Below are positions 61,609 through 64,000 of a stretch of 64,000 nt of DNA, in pieces. The stretch is from an uncultured Bacteroidia bacterium (GTDB taxonomy: Bacteria > Bacteroidota > Bacteroidia > Bacteroidales > UBA932). Position numbers and translations under genes: made by a program. Below the pieces are notes generated by a model that worked only from the letters and a program-made list of their open reading frames with translations, did no database searches and was not told where the DNA came from. The stretch covers positions 1 to 64,000 of the forward strand of contig CACXMA010000010.1 in the NCBI GenBank assembly GCA_902768665.1, given 5' to 3'. Each line of letters opens with the position of its first letter. Position 1 is the first letter of the stretch.

Positions 61609-64000
61609 TTAACGCAGGACGGCTCCGAACTGGTTCTGGAAGGTGGCGAGAATCTTGTTCATCGCGCCCTCGACATCGCCATCGGTAAGGGTCCGCTCGG
61701 GATCCTGCAGCACGAAACTCATCGCGTACTGCTTCTTGCCGGCGGGGATCTTGTCGCCGCGGTAGACATCGAAGAGCGACACGCGGGTCACAAGCTTCTT
61801 GCCGGCCTTGAAAGCGGCCTTGCGGAGCTCGTCGTAGCTGACGGACTCGTCGAGAAGAAGGGCAAGGTCGCGGCGGACCTCCGGGAAACGCGGCATCTCC
61901 TTGAAGGAGAACTTGTCCCGTTTGACGAGGGTGAAGAGCACCGGCCAGGAAATCTCGGCCACGAAAACGGGCTGTTTGATGCCGAAGGACTTCGCAAGGG
62001 CGGGCTGGACGGTACCGAAGGTAGCAAGGAGCTGGCCCTGGCCCGGCAGGCTGTAGGTCAGGCCCTCGGCGAAAATGTCGGACGGGGCGGTGCCGATGAC
62101 AAGCTGTCCCGGATCGATCCGGTAGCGGCGGAGCAGGAGCTCCAGATAGGCCTTCAGCTCGAAGAAGCTGCTCTTTCCGGCCGGGTTGCGCCAGGACTTT
62201 TCGGGCGTACCGGACAGGACGAGGGAGAAGCAGGGATGCTCCTCGTAGCTCTCGAGCGTCGTCCCGTCTCCCTTCTCCGGAAGGCGCTGATAGACAGAGC
62301 CGTACTCGAAGAATTTCAGGGAACTGATCTGGCGGTTGATGTTGTAGGCGACCACCTCGAGGGCGTTCAGGATCAGCGTCTGGCGAAGGACGTTGAGGTC
62401 GGAGCTCAGCGGGTTGACGATCCGGACACAGCGCTCGGCCGGGAAGGTCGTCAGCCTGGCGTAGTACTCTTCCTTCGTCAGGGAATTGTTCATCGTCTCC
62501 GTGAAGCCGTTCGCGGCCAGGAAGTTGGAGATGTTGTTGCGGATGGCCTCCGGGGACGGGCTCGGGGTCGGCTGGGTCGACATGCGGAGGATCTCCGGAA
62601 TCTCGATGTTGTTGTAGCCGTAGATGCGGAGGATCTCCTCGACGACATCGCATTCGCGGGTCACGTCGACCATGTAGGTCGGAGCCGCGACGAGGGCGCC
62701 GCCGGGACGTTTCTCCACGAATTCATAGCAGAGCGCGGAGAGGATCCTTTCGATGGTGTCATGGCCGATCTTCTTGCCGATGAAGGCCTCGATGCGGTCG
62801 TAGTCGAGGTCGATCCGCTTCCGCTCGCAGGTGCCGGGAACGCAGCATTCGCGCACGCCGCCGACGACCTTTCCGCCGCAGAGCTCAAGGATGAGCAGGG
62901 CGGCGCGCTTGCCGGCATACAGGGCGGCATTCGGGTCCGCACCGCGCTCGAAGCGGAACGAGGCGTCGGTCGAAAGACCGTGCCGGCGGGCCGTCTTGCG
63001 GATGGAGGTCGGGTGGAAGTAAGCGCCCTCGATGAAGACGTTCCTGGTGCTCTCCGTCACGCCGGAATCCTCACCGCCGAACACGCCGGCGATGCACATC
63101 GGCCCCACGGTGTCACAGATGACCATGTCGGCCGGATCGAGCTTGCGCTCCACACCGTCGAGGGTCTTCAGGGTCTCCCCTGCCGCCGCGCGGCGGACGA
63201 CGACCTTTCCGCCGCGGATCTTGTCGGCGTCGAAGGTATGCAGCGGCTGTCCGGTCTCGAAAAGGACGAAGTTGGAGATATCCACGACATTGTTGATCGG
63301 GCGGAGACCGATGGACAGGAGCTTGTCCTGCAGCCACTTCGGGGACGGGGCGACGGTAATGCCCTCGACCGTGATGCCGGTATAGCGCGGGGCGCCGTCG
63401 GCATCGGGGACCTCGACGGGGATGGACTCGCCCTCGCCTTCGCGGAACGCCTCCACGGACGGGAGGGTCAGCGCGCACGGGAGGTCGCGGCTCCTGAGGT
63501 AGGCGTACAGGTCGCGCGCCACGCCGATATGGGAAGCCGCATCGATGCGGTTCGCCGTGATTTCATATTCGATGACGGTCTCCTCGCCGAGCCGGAGGTA
63601 CTCCTTGGCGCTCGTTCCGGGCACGGCCTCGGGCTCGAGGACCATGATGCCCTCGTGCGAAGCGCCGATACCGAGCTCGTCCTCGGCGCAGATCATGCCG
63701 AAGGACTCCACGCCGCGGATCTTGGACTTCTTGATCTTGAAGTCGCCCGGGAGGTTCGTACCGATGCGGGCGAAGAGCACCTTCTGCCCGGCGGCGACGT
63801 TCGGGGCGCCGCAGACGACCTGGACCGGCTCGGGCGAGCCGTCGTTGACCGTCGTGATGTGGAGGTGGTCCGAATCCGGATGCGCCTCGCAGGTCAGCAC
63901 TTCGGCGACCACGACGCCGGCGAGTCCGCCCGGAATCTGCTCCGTCGTCTCGACACCGTCCACTTCGATACCGATGGAGGTCATCGCTTCGGCGACCTCG
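61609..64000 (-). CDS. pheT: Phenylalanine--tRNA ligase beta subunit, 5' end outside the window
   Basis: At least 797 residues are visible; the frame is still open at 64000 (EVAEAMTSIGIEVDG), so the true start (usually some 25 residues earlier) lies beyond the edge. The tRNA-binding domain (VVVAEVLTCEAHPDSDHLHI, VVCGAPNVAAGQKVLFARIG), the B3/B4 editing part (RPINNVVDISNFVLFETGQP), B5 and the C-terminal FDX-ACB domain (FPEVRRDLALLLDESVSYDE) are all present. Charges tRNA-Phe with PheS, which is not in the window. First visible gene of the operon with DUF4296, radical SAM and deoC. Confidence 0.96.
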   Translation of the reverse strand, partial: EVAEAMTSIGIEVDGVETTEQIPGGLAGVVVAEVLTCEAHPDSDHLHITTVNDGSPEPVQVVCGAPNVAAGQKVLFARIGTNLPGDFKIKKSKIRGVESFGMICAEDELGIGASHEGIMVLEPEAVPGTSAKEYLRLGEETVIEYEITANRIDAASHIGVARDLYAYLRSRDLPCALTLPSVEAFREGEGESIPVEVPDADGAPRYTGITVEGITVAPSPKWLQDKLLSIGLRPINNVVDISNFVLFETGQPLHTFDADKIRGGKVVVRRAAAGETLKTLDGVERKLDPADMVICDTVGPMCIAGVFGGEDSGVTESTRNVFIEGAYFHPTSIRKTARRHGLSTDASFRFERGADPNAALYAGKRAALLILELCGGKVVGGVRECCVPGTCERKRIDLDYDRIEAFIGKKIGHDTIERILSALCYEFVEKRPGGALVAAPTYMVDVTRECDVVEEILRIYGYNNIEIPEILRMSTQPTPSPSPEAIRNNISNFLAANGFTETMNNSLTKEEYYARLTTFPAERCVRIVNPLSSDLNVLRQTLILNALEVVAYNINRQISSLKFFEYGSVYQRLPEKGDGTTLESYEEHPCFSLVLSGTPEKSWRNPAGKSSFFELKAYLELLLRRYRIDPGQLVIGTAPSDIFAEGLTYSLPGQGQLLATFGTVQPALAKSFGIKQPVFVAEISWPVLFTLVKRDKFSFKEMPRFPEVRRDLALLLDESVSYDELRKAAFKAGKKLVTRVSLFDVYRGDKIPAGKKQYAMSFVLQDPERTLTDGDVEGAMNKILATFQNQFGAVLR

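Noticed and set aside
61958..61982. Fourth copy of the 28-bp palindrome inside pheT
   Set aside because: Only the half CACGAAAACGGGCT is similar; the second arm does not pair, so it is probably chance.

Overview
The window looks like a chromosome segment of a high-GC member of the Bacteroidales (Bacteroidota); I cannot name the genus. The evidence is the repeated Bacteroidota -7 promoter motif TAnnTTTG in front of many genes, plus family-typical content: an Mfa2/FimB-like fimbrial lipoprotein, DUF3575 and DUF4296 proteins, a 'putative porin', a phosphotransferase fused to a RapZ C-terminal domain, an ExbB/two-ExbD/TonB set, an M13 lipoprotein peptidase and a class II GatY-like aldolase. Most of the window is GC-rich, densely packed core genome with short overlaps between genes.

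Left flank (1-4033): the tip of a probable transposase, a Tat-exported Fe-S aldo/keto reductase, a membrane polyferredoxin (NapH/NapG-like fusion) and, divergently, tatA-tatC. These fit together as an Fe-S redox module beside the export machinery its substrate needs.

Accessory island (about 4.05-15.9 kb): visibly more AT-rich than both sides and read entirely on the minus strand. Eleven tightly spaced genes run in transcription order from 15341 down to 4329: a Cys-rich two-TM protein, a small PH-like protein, a VWA protein, a PEGA-TM-PP2C phosphatase, a tail-anchored Ser/Thr kinase, a 1099-residue FtsK/SpoIIIE-class ATPase with three ATPase-like modules, two WXG100-sized proteins, two longer helical WXG/LXG-like proteins, and a single-pass membrane protein with a FISUMP-like extracytoplasmic domain. 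The ATPase and the two-TM protein start with the same five-cysteine domain at identical positions. I read this as a candidate type VII-like (ESX/Ess-like) secretion or envelope-signalling system under kinase/phosphatase/VWA control, in a phylum where such systems are not standard. It is followed by an XRE regulator and a SecB-like protein.

Centre and right (16.7-64 kb): ppdK, pncB, a GH13 amylase lipoprotein, a MurU-like nucleotidyltransferase facing an AmgK-like kinase-RapZ fusion, a porin and an MltF-like transglycosylase, a LolC/E-like permease with an M13 peptidase, a START/RsmF/TPR operon, NUDIX, queA, dprA, tatD-ansA, the exbB-exbD operon, asnS-udk-tonB, a CoA ligase/dCMP deaminase/S41 operon, an alanine/glycine symporter, an aldolase, yceD-rpmF with tRNA-Arg(CCT), typA with tRNA-Leu(CAG), a fimbria-related operon, and pheT-DUF4296-radical SAM-deoC. 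pheT is cut by the right edge. Small repeats (a 28-bp palindrome in three copies, a 24-bp in-frame tandem repeat, tandem hairpins) lie in this core part.
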